Virus record (IMG/VR): IMGVR_UViG_3300047476_002124
Coordinates: 1-64,000 of that record
Reading direction: 5' to 3' (one strand)
DNA: 64,000 nt
Source of the DNA: a virus
Part shown: piece after piece, positions 51,801-61,086 of the stretch
How the letters are laid out: each line of letters opens with the position of its first letter
Numbering within the stretch: position 1 is the stretch's first letter
Program-made: the position numbers and the translations under genes
The notes under the pieces: model-generated
Databases searched by the model: none
Seen by the model: only the letters and a program-made list of their open reading frames with translations
Told to the model about the DNA's origin: nothing

Positions 51801-53603
51801 TTAGATGGACTTGTCAGAGATAACACATGGGTCACAGTTCTTTTGGGAACCGCAATTTCATATGTTGTGACTGTTGGTGTAATTGCATTGTCTTTTGCCT
51901 CTGCAGGTTTTGCTGCACCATTAAGTTTTTTCTTAGTCAGAGGACTAGTTGGGTTAGGGGTTGCACCTTTTATTGCAACCTCAATAGGTAGATTATCATA
52001 TAATGATTTGAGATATAAATATAATTCACCGAATTTATACGCGTCACTAAGAACCAATCCTATGTTGTTCTCAAACAAATCTTTGAACGTGATGAGAACA
52101 GATAGGTTACCTTCTTCAGATGGACTTGATGGACTTTCTTGGAGTGCTAACAATGTTGCGTTGTTACAACAAAATATCAACTTTAATTTTTATGAAGTTT
52201 CAAATCCTTTAGAAACATTTATCCCACAAGGATTTCAGACAGATGCCGATGAAATTGGCCAAGATATTGAGGGTCAAATATATTCTGGTACTGTTTTTAC
52301 AAGTTTCAGTTGTCCTGGTATGGTGTCATTGGATTGTTATACGGGGTTCAGCAACAACTTTGGTGTAAACACTCAATGTTCACAAACGGACCAAGTGGTG
52401 AACGGATGTTATGTTCTATTTACAAGACCACTTTTGGGTTTAATCAGTGATTTAAGATATTTTACAGAGTGGGGTACTAGATATAAATTCTTTTATGCGA
52501 TGTGTAGAGGAGTACTTTCTCAGTCGTTTACCAATAATTGGATTAATGGAACTTTGTTTGCATTTCCTATACAAGTAGACACAACGTTCAATTCACAGAA
52601 TAAACCGAATGAACCTGTTTTTTGTAAAGACTTAGTTTTTTTTGATGATGATACAAATAATTTCTACTACAGAAGTAGTCCTTACGATATTGAAGATAAT
52701 TTATTTCTTGGTAAGTTGTCAACAGAAGTAACTGCTGTGAATCAGAGAAACCTATTATTTCCAACTACCATCATAGATTTAGGGTACAAAGATAATTTCT
52801 ACTCTGAAATAACAATGAATCCGGAAACATCAGCATTTGTAATGAATAATTTGAATCCCACTAGTTATTCAGACCCATCTGACATTATAAATCTTTTTGT
52901 AATATCGAGAATATTAAATAGTTCATTTTTAAATGGTGATTCGTTAAATAAACTGTTCAGTAGAAACGATTTAGTCAGAAATAAAAGGGTTGATGCCGAT
53001 TTAGCACAAATGATTTCTATAAACTCAGAGGAAGGAGTTATCAAATTCAGTCCGGAGTATTATGATAGCTATACATCAAATAGTCCTGTAGGAGTCTACG
53101 GAACTGTTTCAAACCCAACGATTGGTATTTTCTACTCTTCAACAACAGAGAATCTACAATTTAAAGATTTTATAACACCAGGAAAAATTGACTTCAGGTC
53201 TTCACCAACAGCAAATTATAGTCCATATTATTTTGGTATAAAGAGTCAACTTGTTCCATTTTATCCTTGGAAATTACAATCATCGTCTCAGATATTTGGT
53301 ACTGAAAAAAATAACTGGGTTACTACCGATATTGTACAATATTATTATCAGTCATTAGATAGAACTGGTAGTCAATATTTCAAGGCGAGTGGAATTGTCA
53401 ATGACCAAAATATGAGAGGATATATTTTCAATGTTTATGATGATACGATAAACGTTGCGGGAGGTCAGTATAAATCTGTAGGACCCATACAAAATACAAC
53501 GGGGTCATTTGTTGTTGGGGCACCTTTCCATTTTTATTTTGGAACAGTAGTCGGGGCATCAGCTTTGGATAAATTCAAAACAAAGTATCTTTCAGATGAG
53601 TAA
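48810..53603 (+). CDS. Giant baseplate protein with hydrophobic segments (gp7 position)
   Basis: 1597 residues. The N-terminal region has a beta-sandwich of carboxypeptidase-regulatory type (VVVGRVTANNGFGIPNAKIS, about 50-69, and an NDSGDYMIMGIPLG repeat closing strand). Two strongly hydrophobic stretches, about residues 503-545 (IYFLVALFITLFQYVGQYLL, then ILAHVVIGTIYQIIRLL) and about 1006-1060 (VLLGTAISYVVTVGVIALSF and following), look like pairs of membrane helices. A CENCEC cysteine motif follows the first. The place after gp25 and gp6 is that of T4 gp7, but no direct similarity is seen. The hydrophobic parts could contact the cell membrane after contraction. The next gene overlaps by 8 nt. 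Confidence 0.5.
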   Translation: MGQSLRIRSKLGINQTINVPLDQEYEFLEILSLKILQADIYTRSCADYGVVVGRVTANNGFGIPNAKISVFIPIQDEDLNNPLITSVYPYTVPTDKNDDGYRYNLLPYEKSYSKHAATGTFPTRLDALTDSTVIELVDKYYKFTVRTNDSGDYMIMGIPLGFQTLVMDVDLSDIGEFSLTPQDLIRMGLATESQVAGNQFKSSEDLESLPQIINITKTVEISPLWGEPEICQIAVNRVDFDLRDEANVDIQPTAVFMGSIFSNSEKYRVRKNCRPRDNTGELCSLQSGPGQILAVRQTIDQDVNGNPSLEQYQLEQSGNIIDEDGTWLTELPMNLEYVATNEFGEKVISYDPNIGIPTKAKYRFKVKWQQSNDLTLQTRRAYFIVPNVREYGWTGNADPYLTTPKTSDVYKQLKSSYYFGLDWSGYTNGFGILSNLKSDIVTNCEDSFYQMSYNKVYTVSSLIDQYKKGNRARFIGIKEIDDDDCADSVNKFPANEGYRNYDTIYFLVALFITLFQYVGQYLLILAHVVIGTIYQIIRLLSFNSISGGIPLRLPMITYPECENCECKGENVTTTLIDASGKGTLTPVSTPSKYYERFTEYLYDMNYQPSEDIPIIADLYSQAMGGNISSGVDTVYKVPKSDVLREVSEGNDRMFVWGMDLPLGERINIFNQRTSYFTGQNIMKVSFDAFNNLNSFHFDNTITVLSTVGYTAGQLLTTVDPTSTSDVNVRFTEVVSGQTLFGISGTSVTGPQQITVSYSDTTNQTIQRTTSYNLSTGTTIDRQIFPMDREYFQVVTAMTVSDYFDMISSSSGQNFPEVLNSQSVLRLMEQGVSDYRERNLGINNFLIANFYKEFDSQYVVILQRGVDPYSPLLNNKYNLGVIFGSDYNNPRYELTIQSRVNIPIQPKQNGQTIDNLTTQSGNFYQSNFFTIGNEFSAFTSSSVGYYGAIDASYTPTVDNLVSRFFNGLRGIVGRGDFFSTDASPKKYDNSEDLTGNAFLDGLVRDNTWVTVLLGTAISYVVTVGVIALSFASAGFAAPLSFFLVRGLVGLGVAPFIATSIGRLSYNDLRYKYNSPNLYASLRTNPMLFSNKSLNVMRTDRLPSSDGLDGLSWSANNVALLQQNINFNFYEVSNPLETFIPQGFQTDADEIGQDIEGQIYSGTVFTSFSCPGMVSLDCYTGFSNNFGVNTQCSQTDQVVNGCYVLFTRPLLGLISDLRYFTEWGTRYKFFYAMCRGVLSQSFTNNWINGTLFAFPIQVDTTFNSQNKPNEPVFCKDLVFFDDDTNNFYYRSSPYDIEDNLFLGKLSTEVTAVNQRNLLFPTTIIDLGYKDNFYSEITMNPETSAFVMNNLNPTSYSDPSDIINLFVISRILNSSFLNGDSLNKLFSRNDLVRNKRVDADLAQMISINSEEGVIKFSPEYYDSYTSNSPVGVYGTVSNPTIGIFYSSTTENLQFKDFITPGKIDFRSSPTANYSPYYFGIKSQLVPFYPWKLQSSSQIFGTEKNNWVTTDIVQYYYQSLDRTGSQYFKASGIVNDQNMRGYIFNVYDDTINVAGGQYKSVGPIQNTTGSFVVGAPFHFYFGTVVGASALDKFKTKYLSDE

Positions 53604-55314
53604 CCTTTATAGTATCATACCAAGTGTACAACAATATAAGTCTGCACCCGCAGATGACCAGCAATTGCCAATTGTCTTGGAAGAACAAAGTCAAAACCTT
53701 GTTGAGTATGATAGAAGTACGAACGTAAGCTTAGCACAAGTTTTTGACGACGAAAGGCAAGAATCTACCGTATTCAGACCTACGTTCAAAGTGAGTTACT
53801 TATATTCTAATGTTTTTACTGGAACAACAAATTATTTGCCGTTTCAGTACAACTTATTTTATGTTGACCCTGAGGGTTCATTATTTAATAATGTATGGAA
53901 AGGATATCCGCAATATTACGAGTTTGATTTTTTTAGAAATGATTTTGCGGATAGACACATCGATTATTTTGCAAAAAGTGCTTATACGTACAATTGGACA
54001 TATAACATTTCTTACGCTTTCGAGAATGACTACAAAAAAGAAATGTTTGCAGTATTAAATAACAATTCATTCAAATGGACTGCAGAGCAAGGTATTCCTT
54101 TTATAATTAAGAGAAGTACCCAAAACGGAAATGGAATTATTTCTTTCGAATGTATTTGTCCTCATGGACTTACAGTTGGGGAGTCAGTAGAATTGATTAT
54201 TAGTGATTCTGTATACAATTATAGACAAGAAACCCTGTTTGAAGTCTATTCTTTAGGAAACGGACTTTTTGATAGTGATTTATACATATTTAATATCTAC
54301 GACATAGGATTCACTGGTACAACATTAAATAATAATGTCAAAGGGACATTCAAAAGAGTCATCAACTCTGAAAACTCTATAGAAACGAAATCCAAGTATT
54401 ATGTTAGAAAACACAAGATATTACAGGATGTTGATAATATTATAGTGACAAAGACTGGATTTGAGAAACTACCTTTTGGAGAAGAAAGAAAGTTAGAGTT
54501 GAGTTCTATAACACCAAATCAGGTGACTAGAATTTCTCAGAAAACAAGTTCTAATGTTTATACTTTTACGCCGAAAAGAGATATTGATTTAGGAAAATTA
54601 ATCGATAATCAAAAAAGACCTGTGACTGAATTATTTTTAACAATTATAAATCGAGGATACTCAGGATATTTCAATAAACCTACTAATGGAGTTGGGTTGA
54701 AACAAGGTTGGTTATTCAACATTACAAAATTTAATAATTCGTGGTGGAGCGATAACAACACACTTTCGAATTCTAATATAGGTGTGAGTTCTTATACACA
54801 AACAAACGGTGCAACAAAAACATTTTATTACAACCAAACTTTGAAAATTGATGATGTTATAGATGGTGATTTTTGCGAATGGAATGACTACGAACAAATA
54901 GAAAGAGTTGTCTCACCATATTATCATAAGATAAGATATAACCAAGATGTTTTTCAAACCGTTTCTTCTCCAAGTCCAAATACGGCTGGTTATTATTATA
55001 ACCCCCACACGCAGATTACATTACGAGTTTTTTCTGATTACATTGAAACTGCCGATGTTGACGAAGTAGATAATGTTCCCACATATGCTTTTTATTCGAA
55101 TACTGACCAAGAATTCAGATGGAGAGACATATACACTTATGGGTTTTTTGACCAAGAAGGAAGAGGTGTTGATTATCCTTTTTTTAACAAATCACACTAC
55201 CCTTTTAAAAATACGATATTTAGATTAACCCCCGATGATAAAGGGTTTAACATAAACGACATAATACAAGGAACCGATGTTCCGGTGAAACCATTTATAG
55301 ATGGGTGCGAATAA
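53596..55314 (+). CDS. Baseplate/wedge structural protein, unrecognised
   Basis: 572 residues, rich in Tyr, Phe and Asn and almost entirely beta in character. No family is recognised. Noteworthy is a FECICPHGLTVGESVELIIS segment near residue 183, resembling short beta-tool domains in large phage tail proteins, and CEWNDYEQIERVVSPYYHKI near 430. It overlaps the preceding gene by 8 nt and the next by 14 nt, so it belongs to one translationally coupled baseplate operon. It could occupy the gp8 or gp9-12 role in T4 terms, but that is only position. Confidence 0.45.
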   Translation: MSNLYSIIPSVQQYKSAPADDQQLPIVLEEQSQNLVEYDRSTNVSLAQVFDDERQESTVFRPTFKVSYLYSNVFTGTTNYLPFQYNLFYVDPEGSLFNNVWKGYPQYYEFDFFRNDFADRHIDYFAKSAYTYNWTYNISYAFENDYKKEMFAVLNNNSFKWTAEQGIPFIIKRSTQNGNGIISFECICPHGLTVGESVELIISDSVYNYRQETLFEVYSLGNGLFDSDLYIFNIYDIGFTGTTLNNNVKGTFKRVINSENSIETKSKYYVRKHKILQDVDNIIVTKTGFEKLPFGEERKLELSSITPNQVTRISQKTSSNVYTFTPKRDIDLGKLIDNQKRPVTELFLTIINRGYSGYFNKPTNGVGLKQGWLFNITKFNNSWWSDNNTLSNSNIGVSSYTQTNGATKTFYYNQTLKIDDVIDGDFCEWNDYEQIERVVSPYYHKIRYNQDVFQTVSSPSPNTAGYYYNPHTQITLRVFSDYIETADVDEVDNVPTYAFYSNTDQEFRWRDIYTYGFFDQEGRGVDYPFFNKSHYPFKNTIFRLTPDDKGFNINDIIQGTDVPVKPFIDGCE

Positions 55315-56098
55315 GTTTATATTAAGACAAGGATTCTTTACTGACAAAGAACTAACGATACCTATCGAAGGTAAGTGGGATTTTGAAGGTATTGATGATG
55401 CAATTGACCAATATGAGCAAAATGCAATCAAAGAGGTTTTAGGTGGTGGATATGATTTTGAGGTTGATAGATTCCCACATGCACAACATAGTGGAAGTAG
55501 TAGAACAGATATAAATTATGAATTTTTCTTTTTCTCAGGGGGTAATTTGAGTTCACCTTCTGAATGGAGAAATACATACATCAGCGAATCTTTTACAGTA
55601 CAAGATGTTTTTTATTATTCCGACAGCTTCGCTAAATCTTTTTTTAAACTAGACTTTTACGATACGGTAGATGAAAAAAATCAAAAAAATTATTTCACGA
55701 TAATAATACCTACACAACAGGGTGAGTTTATGGATATAAACATGGCTAGAACCCCAGTCAGAATAAGAAAACCAAAATTCAAATTAGATTATATTGGAGA
55801 TAAAGAAGGGTTTTTTATTTATTGGTTGAAAAGTTTGGAATTCATTCCTTTGAATACTTTCTACATGACGGCTAAGTTCTATAATGCAAAGACAGGAACT
55901 TTCACCAAAATGTTAAACAAACCACAATCGACAATAAACAACAGTAACAAATTTATATTCGATAACATAGATTATTTCTATTACAGAGTAGTTTTAGATT
56001 ACATTAATATACAATATATTGTTTATGACTTACAAGGTAATAGAGTGGGTACAACAAGTACCATAAAATGGTATGAATACGTTAACCCTCCACAATAA
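55301..56098 (+). CDS. Structural protein of the baseplate operon, unrecognised
   Basis: 265 residues, overlapping the previous gene by 14 nt. It reads as a beta-rich protein with an N-terminal FILRQGFFTDKELTIPIEGK segment, a DINYEFFFFSGGNLSSPSEW strand, and a C-terminal domain of hydrophobic strands (NIQYIVYDLQGNRVGTTSTI). No catalytic motif is visible. Its last base is the first base of the next start codon. It is probably a wedge or fibre-attachment component. Confidence 0.4.
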   Translation: MGANKFILRQGFFTDKELTIPIEGKWDFEGIDDAIDQYEQNAIKEVLGGGYDFEVDRFPHAQHSGSSRTDINYEFFFFSGGNLSSPSEWRNTYISESFTVQDVFYYSDSFAKSFFKLDFYDTVDEKNQKNYFTIIIPTQQGEFMDINMARTPVRIRKPKFKLDYIGDKEGFFIYWLKSLEFIPLNTFYMTAKFYNAKTGTFTKMLNKPQSTINNSNKFIFDNIDYFYYRVVLDYINIQYIVYDLQGNRVGTTSTIKWYEYVNPPQ

Positions 56099-57177
56099 TG
56101 AGTGATTTATATAAAATAAGAATTTCGCCAGAAACTATAGTTGGTGATTTGTCTGAGGTTACTTATAGCGGACAAACATTTGGAGTATATTCAGCAATGA
56201 CACAAGTTGTTAGTTCTGGACCTAATGGAAGTTCTTCACTAACAGGATTGACGATACCTATACTATTGAAACAAACATCACTCGATGCGGGTTATTATAG
56301 TCCATTTGATGGTGCAATATACCAAAAAGATGTGGTGACAAATTTTTTAGTTTCCGCGAATACAGTCAACCCATATACAATAAATTTATATAACACTTCG
56401 GAACAATATCAAAAGTTTATCGAGCTATCATCATATAGTGTTGATTGGGGTGACGGAACTAAAGAGTCGATAACGGCATTCACACCAAACTATATTTCAC
56501 ATACATACCCAACATCAAATCAAGAATATACTATCACATTATCACAGATTAATCCTTGGGGTAAAATTATTGTTGAAAAACCAATACGAACTCCTTACAA
56601 GACACCTGTAATATATAACCCTAAGGGGAGGGTATTTTTTCAACCTAATGTAGGAAGTTGGTCTGCAACACCTGTAAGTTATGACTATATATTCACAGGG
56701 GACCAGTACAATGAAGTTTCATATCAAGTGTCTTCTACATTTGGTAATGTTCCTTTCACAGTATCAGGAGAAACAAAATCAAGAATTACAGAACTCAGTC
56801 AGTATGGACCCACACCCTACAAAGTAGGTGTACCTGTAATAAAAAACAGACAAGTTTTCGGTGTTGTAAATTCAATCACTCCAATATTCACAGCCTATAC
56901 AATACAGGACGTGGATTATTATGATTATAAAGGTGGATTGACAATATATTTTGTTCAATCTTCAGGGTTCACGGAAGAAAATATTACGGAAGTTCCAATT
57001 ACAAAAGACGAACTTCTTTTGAAAATAACTGACCAAGGACAGATACAGACAGATGTTTTTGTGGAAAGAGGAAAAAATAGTGCTTTCGAAAGAATACAAA
57101 GATTAGGGGAGATAGATAATTTAGGAGATTTAATTAACTATGGATATGGATTTTTTAACGTTGAAAAAAAGACATAA
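56098..57177 (+). CDS. Baseplate-associated protein with PKD-like domain
   Basis: 359 residues. Residues about 105-155 carry a PKD-type immunoglobulin-like motif: SSYSVDWGDGTKESITAFTP, then YISHTYPTSNQEYTITLSQ, with the WGDGT and HTY signature. PKD domains are common in surface adhesins and mediate protein or sugar contacts. The rest is beta-rich without a recognised family. It starts on the last base of the preceding stop codon, in the same coupled operon, and ends just before a TATTTAT motif. Confidence 0.55.
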   Translation: MSDLYKIRISPETIVGDLSEVTYSGQTFGVYSAMTQVVSSGPNGSSSLTGLTIPILLKQTSLDAGYYSPFDGAIYQKDVVTNFLVSANTVNPYTINLYNTSEQYQKFIELSSYSVDWGDGTKESITAFTPNYISHTYPTSNQEYTITLSQINPWGKIIVEKPIRTPYKTPVIYNPKGRVFFQPNVGSWSATPVSYDYIFTGDQYNEVSYQVSSTFGNVPFTVSGETKSRITELSQYGPTPYKVGVPVIKNRQVFGVVNSITPIFTAYTIQDVDYYDYKGGLTIYFVQSSGFTEENITEVPITKDELLLKITDQGQIQTDVFVERGKNSAFERIQRLGEIDNLGDLINYGYGFFNVEKKT

Positions 57178-57179
57178 AC

Positions 57180-57186
57180 TATTTAT
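57180..57186 (+). promoter_or_regulatory. TATTTAT motif
   Basis: The motif (in CTATTTATAG) ends 16 nt before the ATG at 57203 and starts a new unit of fibre-proximal genes. Confidence 0.5.
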
Positions 57187-57202
57187 AGAAATAATATAAA
57201 TT

Positions 57203-58111
57203 ATGGCAATTGGAACATATGGTACGGTAAGACCAAGTGATGTATCTCCCGAAGACGTGGAGATAATTATGAACTATACCCCATCGAGAGATGTGACCAC
57301 AGAGTTTGTGTTAAAACAACTTAGCTCTACAACTTTATTACGTCCATATTTTAACAACCCCTCAACAGGAGGAAACGACGGTGTTGAGGTTTTGGGTGGA
57401 CTATATAATTTAACATTACCTGCGGAAGAGTTTAATGCCTTAGGTTTCTACACATTATATCTGAGACCAAAACAGATAAGAACAAGTATCACGGATTGTG
57501 GAGTTTTGAGTGCATTACCAAACGTTAAGGGTATTGTTATCGATTTATCGAACGTTCCTACTAATTCGATTAATAAATTTGTTCCCCAAGGTTTAGTCGG
57601 ATATAGGATAGAGTATCTAAATAATGACGGTTCTAAAATACCAAATTTTTTCAGAATAGTTACATCTTGTTTCTATTGTGAGCCTGTTTTAACAAATCAA
57701 ACAAATACAAATCAAAAATCAATTAGATATAGATATGTTGATGGGCAGTCAAACTTATTGTTCTTAACAGTATCACCATCATCTTCACCTACAAACAAAC
57801 CAAACGCAACTCCATTTATAGGGCAACCTGGCCAAGATATTATCATAACAAATACCTTTTTTAATCCAGTTACTGTTGATATCGAAATGGTTGAATACGA
57901 CATATCATCTCTTGCAATCGCATTGTACGGTAACCAAACTAAATCGATTGATGACGGTATCTATACTATTTACGATTCTGATAATAACATTTACAGACAA
58001 TACAACTTGTATGAGATAAGAAATCAATTCAATGAATTATTATATGAAGTTAGACAGAATAGGGGGAATGATATAGACTTCAGTAAAAATTTTAACACTA
58101 TAATAACCTAA
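57203..58111 (+). CDS. Structural protein, unrecognised
   Basis: 302 residues. The first part has ordered segments (VSPEDVEIIMNYTPSRDVTT, EEFNALGFYTLYLRPKQI) with a central Cys pair (SCFYCEP), then a Ser/Thr/Pro/Asn linker (SPSSSPTNKPNATP, about 192-205). The end is helical (YNLYEIRNQFNELLYEVRQN). A C-terminal helix of this kind could trimerise or dock on the next protein, whose start codon overlaps the stop. Role in baseplate or fibre connection is inferred from context. Confidence 0.4.
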   Translation: MAIGTYGTVRPSDVSPEDVEIIMNYTPSRDVTTEFVLKQLSSTTLLRPYFNNPSTGGNDGVEVLGGLYNLTLPAEEFNALGFYTLYLRPKQIRTSITDCGVLSALPNVKGIVIDLSNVPTNSINKFVPQGLVGYRIEYLNNDGSKIPNFFRIVTSCFYCEPVLTNQTNTNQKSIRYRYVDGQSNLLFLTVSPSSSPTNKPNATPFIGQPGQDIIITNTFFNPVTVDIEMVEYDISSLAIALYGNQTKSIDDGIYTIYDSDNNIYRQYNLYEIRNQFNELLYEVRQNRGNDIDFSKNFNTIIT

Positions 58112-61086
58112 TGGCCACACCCAGAAGTAAATATTTTTATCCACCTAGACCAGGTAATGGTGCGGGTACATTCTCCGATGAAATTGTTGGATTACAAACA
58201 GTTACGGGTGGAGGACTTACGCAAGGTAATTTCGAATTTACAACAAACGTTGTTGAGAAGGTTAACAGAACATTCAACGTAGGGGCTTTTTCAGCACCTA
58301 TAAGTTTGGAAGACCTTAACGTCGATAGTTTATTACAAGGAAATACAATACTTGAAACTCAATTCAGAGTTTATCCAAAGTATGATATATCACAAGTACT
58401 CAACTTTTCGATGTATGGTTCATTGGTCAAGAGATTCAGCGTCTCCGTGACTAAAATTATCAATTATTTTCCAGCGTCTTTAGACATTTTAAATACGCAG
58501 TTAAATCTCACAACAGGTGCCACTGCAGTTAATATTTCATTTGACCCTGTTGAAAACGAAACTTATTTTGAAATCAATGTTGATAGGATTCATAATCCTT
58601 TTGATATTGACTATACAGTCAATGCAATCACCAATCTAAGTGTTAGAGAAATAGAGGTTTCAAAATATAGAAATTTGTATAACACATATTTGGATTATGC
58701 GGTTAATGTAAACGGAGTTGAATACAAAGTAGAATCTTTTTCACCTTCAATATCGTTTACTGCAGGAACGATAGCATTTTATGTTTCTGGTTCACCATTC
58801 GGAATGACCGCAACTACTTGGTATGAAGATTTTTATGTCAAACCAAACTACTTTATAACAGACAAAGTATTTGAAGAAGATTTCGATGAAGTTGAAAAGT
58901 TCATTCTTAATAGATTAATCAATCCGATTTATACCGCAATATTCCAAGTTCCACAACAAAATGACGATGGACAATTCTACATAGACAATAGACAAGTAAC
59001 ATGGCCTAAAGACGGAGAGTGGAACTTAGATATCAGGTCAATTGAGTTCGATTCCTATCTAACACAACTACAATCTATTGCCGGAAATTTAGATGAATTC
59101 AAAACCAATTTAATTTCTAGATTTTTAATCTCGGGTTCTCTGAAAGACTTCGATACCATGGGACAAAAAGCGGAGAAAATATTTCAAATTTACGGACGAA
59201 GTTTCGATGAAATAAAAAAATTTATTGATGGTTTGGCCTATATTAATTCAGTAAACTATAATCCGGGTAATGATATACCGTCACAATTATTATTCAATCT
59301 AAGTCAAACATTAGGTTGGAGTAGTAATTTTTCACCAATTACCAACGAGAATTTTTTGGAAAGTGTTTTTGGAAATCAAGCGGTGAATGAATATCCAGGA
59401 TACTCTAGGTCGCTCACACCAACTGAACTTAACTATGCTTTTTATAGAAATTTAATTATAAATTCATCATATCTTTTTAAGTCCAAAGGGACAAGAAGGT
59501 CTATTGAATTTCTTTTAAGATTAATTGGTGCACCTGAGTCATTGGTTGAATTTAATGAGCACGTTTATTTGGCAGACCAAAAAATCAATATGGAGAGTTT
59601 TAACTCCCAGTATGCACAGATATCAGGAGGTACATATAATCAAGAATTACCTGCATTATCCGAAGGAGATACCTACAAAATCAAAGGACAAGTATTTACC
59701 GCTTTTACAACAACGGACATATTCCAACCGGTAATAGTAACAAGGGGAGAATATCCTGTTGATGATGAGGGATACCCTAAAGCGCCTGATGAAACAGAAG
59801 AAATGTTTTTTCAAAAGGGGGCTGGTTGGTACGAATGTACTCCACAACATAGAAGTCCTGACCAAGTTGAAGTAACAGGATTGGTTTACACAGGACAAAA
59901 CTATAACATACAGACACAACTACAACCCTTTACTTATGGTCAAAAATATTTGGATGTCTATAGAGATTTTCCATATATGAGGGAAGGGTTTAAGATGAGA
60001 AAAATTGTTGACAACAACAAATCATGGTTGGCAACAGACGATAAAGTAAGAATTTCAAATCAAGCTGATTACAACGCATACTACTTTGTTGATAACGAAA
60101 AATTAATAATCAACGTTAAAAATATTGAACTCAATTTGAATCCTGGGCAAGGACTCGCATACGACGTATGGGACCAATCTGTAAAATATGATTATCCAAT
60201 ACCCGAGTCGGGGTTCACAATTGATTTTCCTGTACCTGGCGGAGTTGATTCTACATTCGTAAACCCAGAACCAAAAAAGAAAACATTTTTTGAATTTCTT
60301 CAAACGTTTTGGCTCAACATGGTCAACACTAGAAATAGACAATTTATTACAGATGGTAAGACAGGAGGATATCCAAATCTACAATCTATTTTCTGGAAAT
60401 ACATCGAATCAGAACAAGCGGTCGGTATTCCAAATAACAAGTACACATACCAAAAATTGATTGATTATGTACAGGGAATGGGACCATACTGGATGAAGCT
60501 CATAGACCAAATGGTGCCGGCAACCTCAATATGGACAACAGGTGTTAAATTTGAGAACTCGATTCTACATAAACAAAAATTTGTATATAGAAGACAAAGA
60601 GGTTGTGAGTTAGTACCCGTACCGGTTGCACCATGTTCAATAATAACAAACATATTTGACTATACATGTAGTACTGATTATGTGGATTTCTTTATATATC
60701 CATGGTTAAATGGAGATGTTGATGTTTCTAATTTCAGTTCGATATTAAATAACAGAGTCAACAATTATTTATTACAAGAAGGGTTAACACTTTCTGATTG
60801 TAATTTGAATTCTTTAAAAACAACATGGTTTGTTGATTTAAGATTGGAAAACCAAATTTTGATTCAGTATCAGTTTTATATTGGATATGGACAAAGTGAC
60901 GTACCAACAAATACACAATGGAAAGATGCCTTAATAACTAGCTTACCCCAATTAAGTCAATATAGTTTGGGATATTTTTTAAATGGAACTATGCTTACAA
61001 TATCCAATTTGACAATGACACCTTTGAATTTGGGAGAATTACTTTCTCTGAATGTTGGTATAAACATCGAAATTAATTGCGTTTAA
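58111..61086 (+). CDS. Tail protein I-like baseplate-fibre connector
   Basis: 991 residues. Near residues 450-490, SYLFKSKGTRRSIEFLLRLI followed by GAPESLVEFNEHVY matches the FKSKGTRxSIExLLRxxG pattern of phage tail protein I-like connectors, which join fibres to the baseplate wedge. A helical lead-in (DEFKTNLISRFLISGSLKDF and KIFQIYGRSFDEIKKFIDGL) precedes it. The N- and C-terminal parts are beta-rich, and the C-terminus has a Cys-rich segment (CELVPVPVAPCSIITNIFDYTC). The gene precedes the SprB-repeat fibre gene, whose ATG overlaps its TAA stop, consistent with a connector role. Confidence 0.6.
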   Translation: MATPRSKYFYPPRPGNGAGTFSDEIVGLQTVTGGGLTQGNFEFTTNVVEKVNRTFNVGAFSAPISLEDLNVDSLLQGNTILETQFRVYPKYDISQVLNFSMYGSLVKRFSVSVTKIINYFPASLDILNTQLNLTTGATAVNISFDPVENETYFEINVDRIHNPFDIDYTVNAITNLSVREIEVSKYRNLYNTYLDYAVNVNGVEYKVESFSPSISFTAGTIAFYVSGSPFGMTATTWYEDFYVKPNYFITDKVFEEDFDEVEKFILNRLINPIYTAIFQVPQQNDDGQFYIDNRQVTWPKDGEWNLDIRSIEFDSYLTQLQSIAGNLDEFKTNLISRFLISGSLKDFDTMGQKAEKIFQIYGRSFDEIKKFIDGLAYINSVNYNPGNDIPSQLLFNLSQTLGWSSNFSPITNENFLESVFGNQAVNEYPGYSRSLTPTELNYAFYRNLIINSSYLFKSKGTRRSIEFLLRLIGAPESLVEFNEHVYLADQKINMESFNSQYAQISGGTYNQELPALSEGDTYKIKGQVFTAFTTTDIFQPVIVTRGEYPVDDEGYPKAPDETEEMFFQKGAGWYECTPQHRSPDQVEVTGLVYTGQNYNIQTQLQPFTYGQKYLDVYRDFPYMREGFKMRKIVDNNKSWLATDDKVRISNQADYNAYYFVDNEKLIINVKNIELNLNPGQGLAYDVWDQSVKYDYPIPESGFTIDFPVPGGVDSTFVNPEPKKKTFFEFLQTFWLNMVNTRNRQFITDGKTGGYPNLQSIFWKYIESEQAVGIPNNKYTYQKLIDYVQGMGPYWMKLIDQMVPATSIWTTGVKFENSILHKQKFVYRRQRGCELVPVPVAPCSIITNIFDYTCSTDYVDFFIYPWLNGDVDVSNFSSILNNRVNNYLLQEGLTLSDCNLNSLKTTWFVDLRLENQILIQYQFYIGYGQSDVPTNTQWKDALITSLPQLSQYSLGYFLNGTMLTISNLTMTPLNLGELLSLNVGINIEINCV

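Noticed and set aside
51641-52180. 179-residue minus-strand open frame within the 1597-residue baseplate gene
   Set aside because: It lies wholly antisense to a long intact gene; composition mirrors that gene and no family is recognised.
61077-61085. TTG start for the SprB-repeat fibre
   Set aside because: ATG at 61086 overlaps the preceding stop as TAATG, the coupling seen for neighbouring genes.
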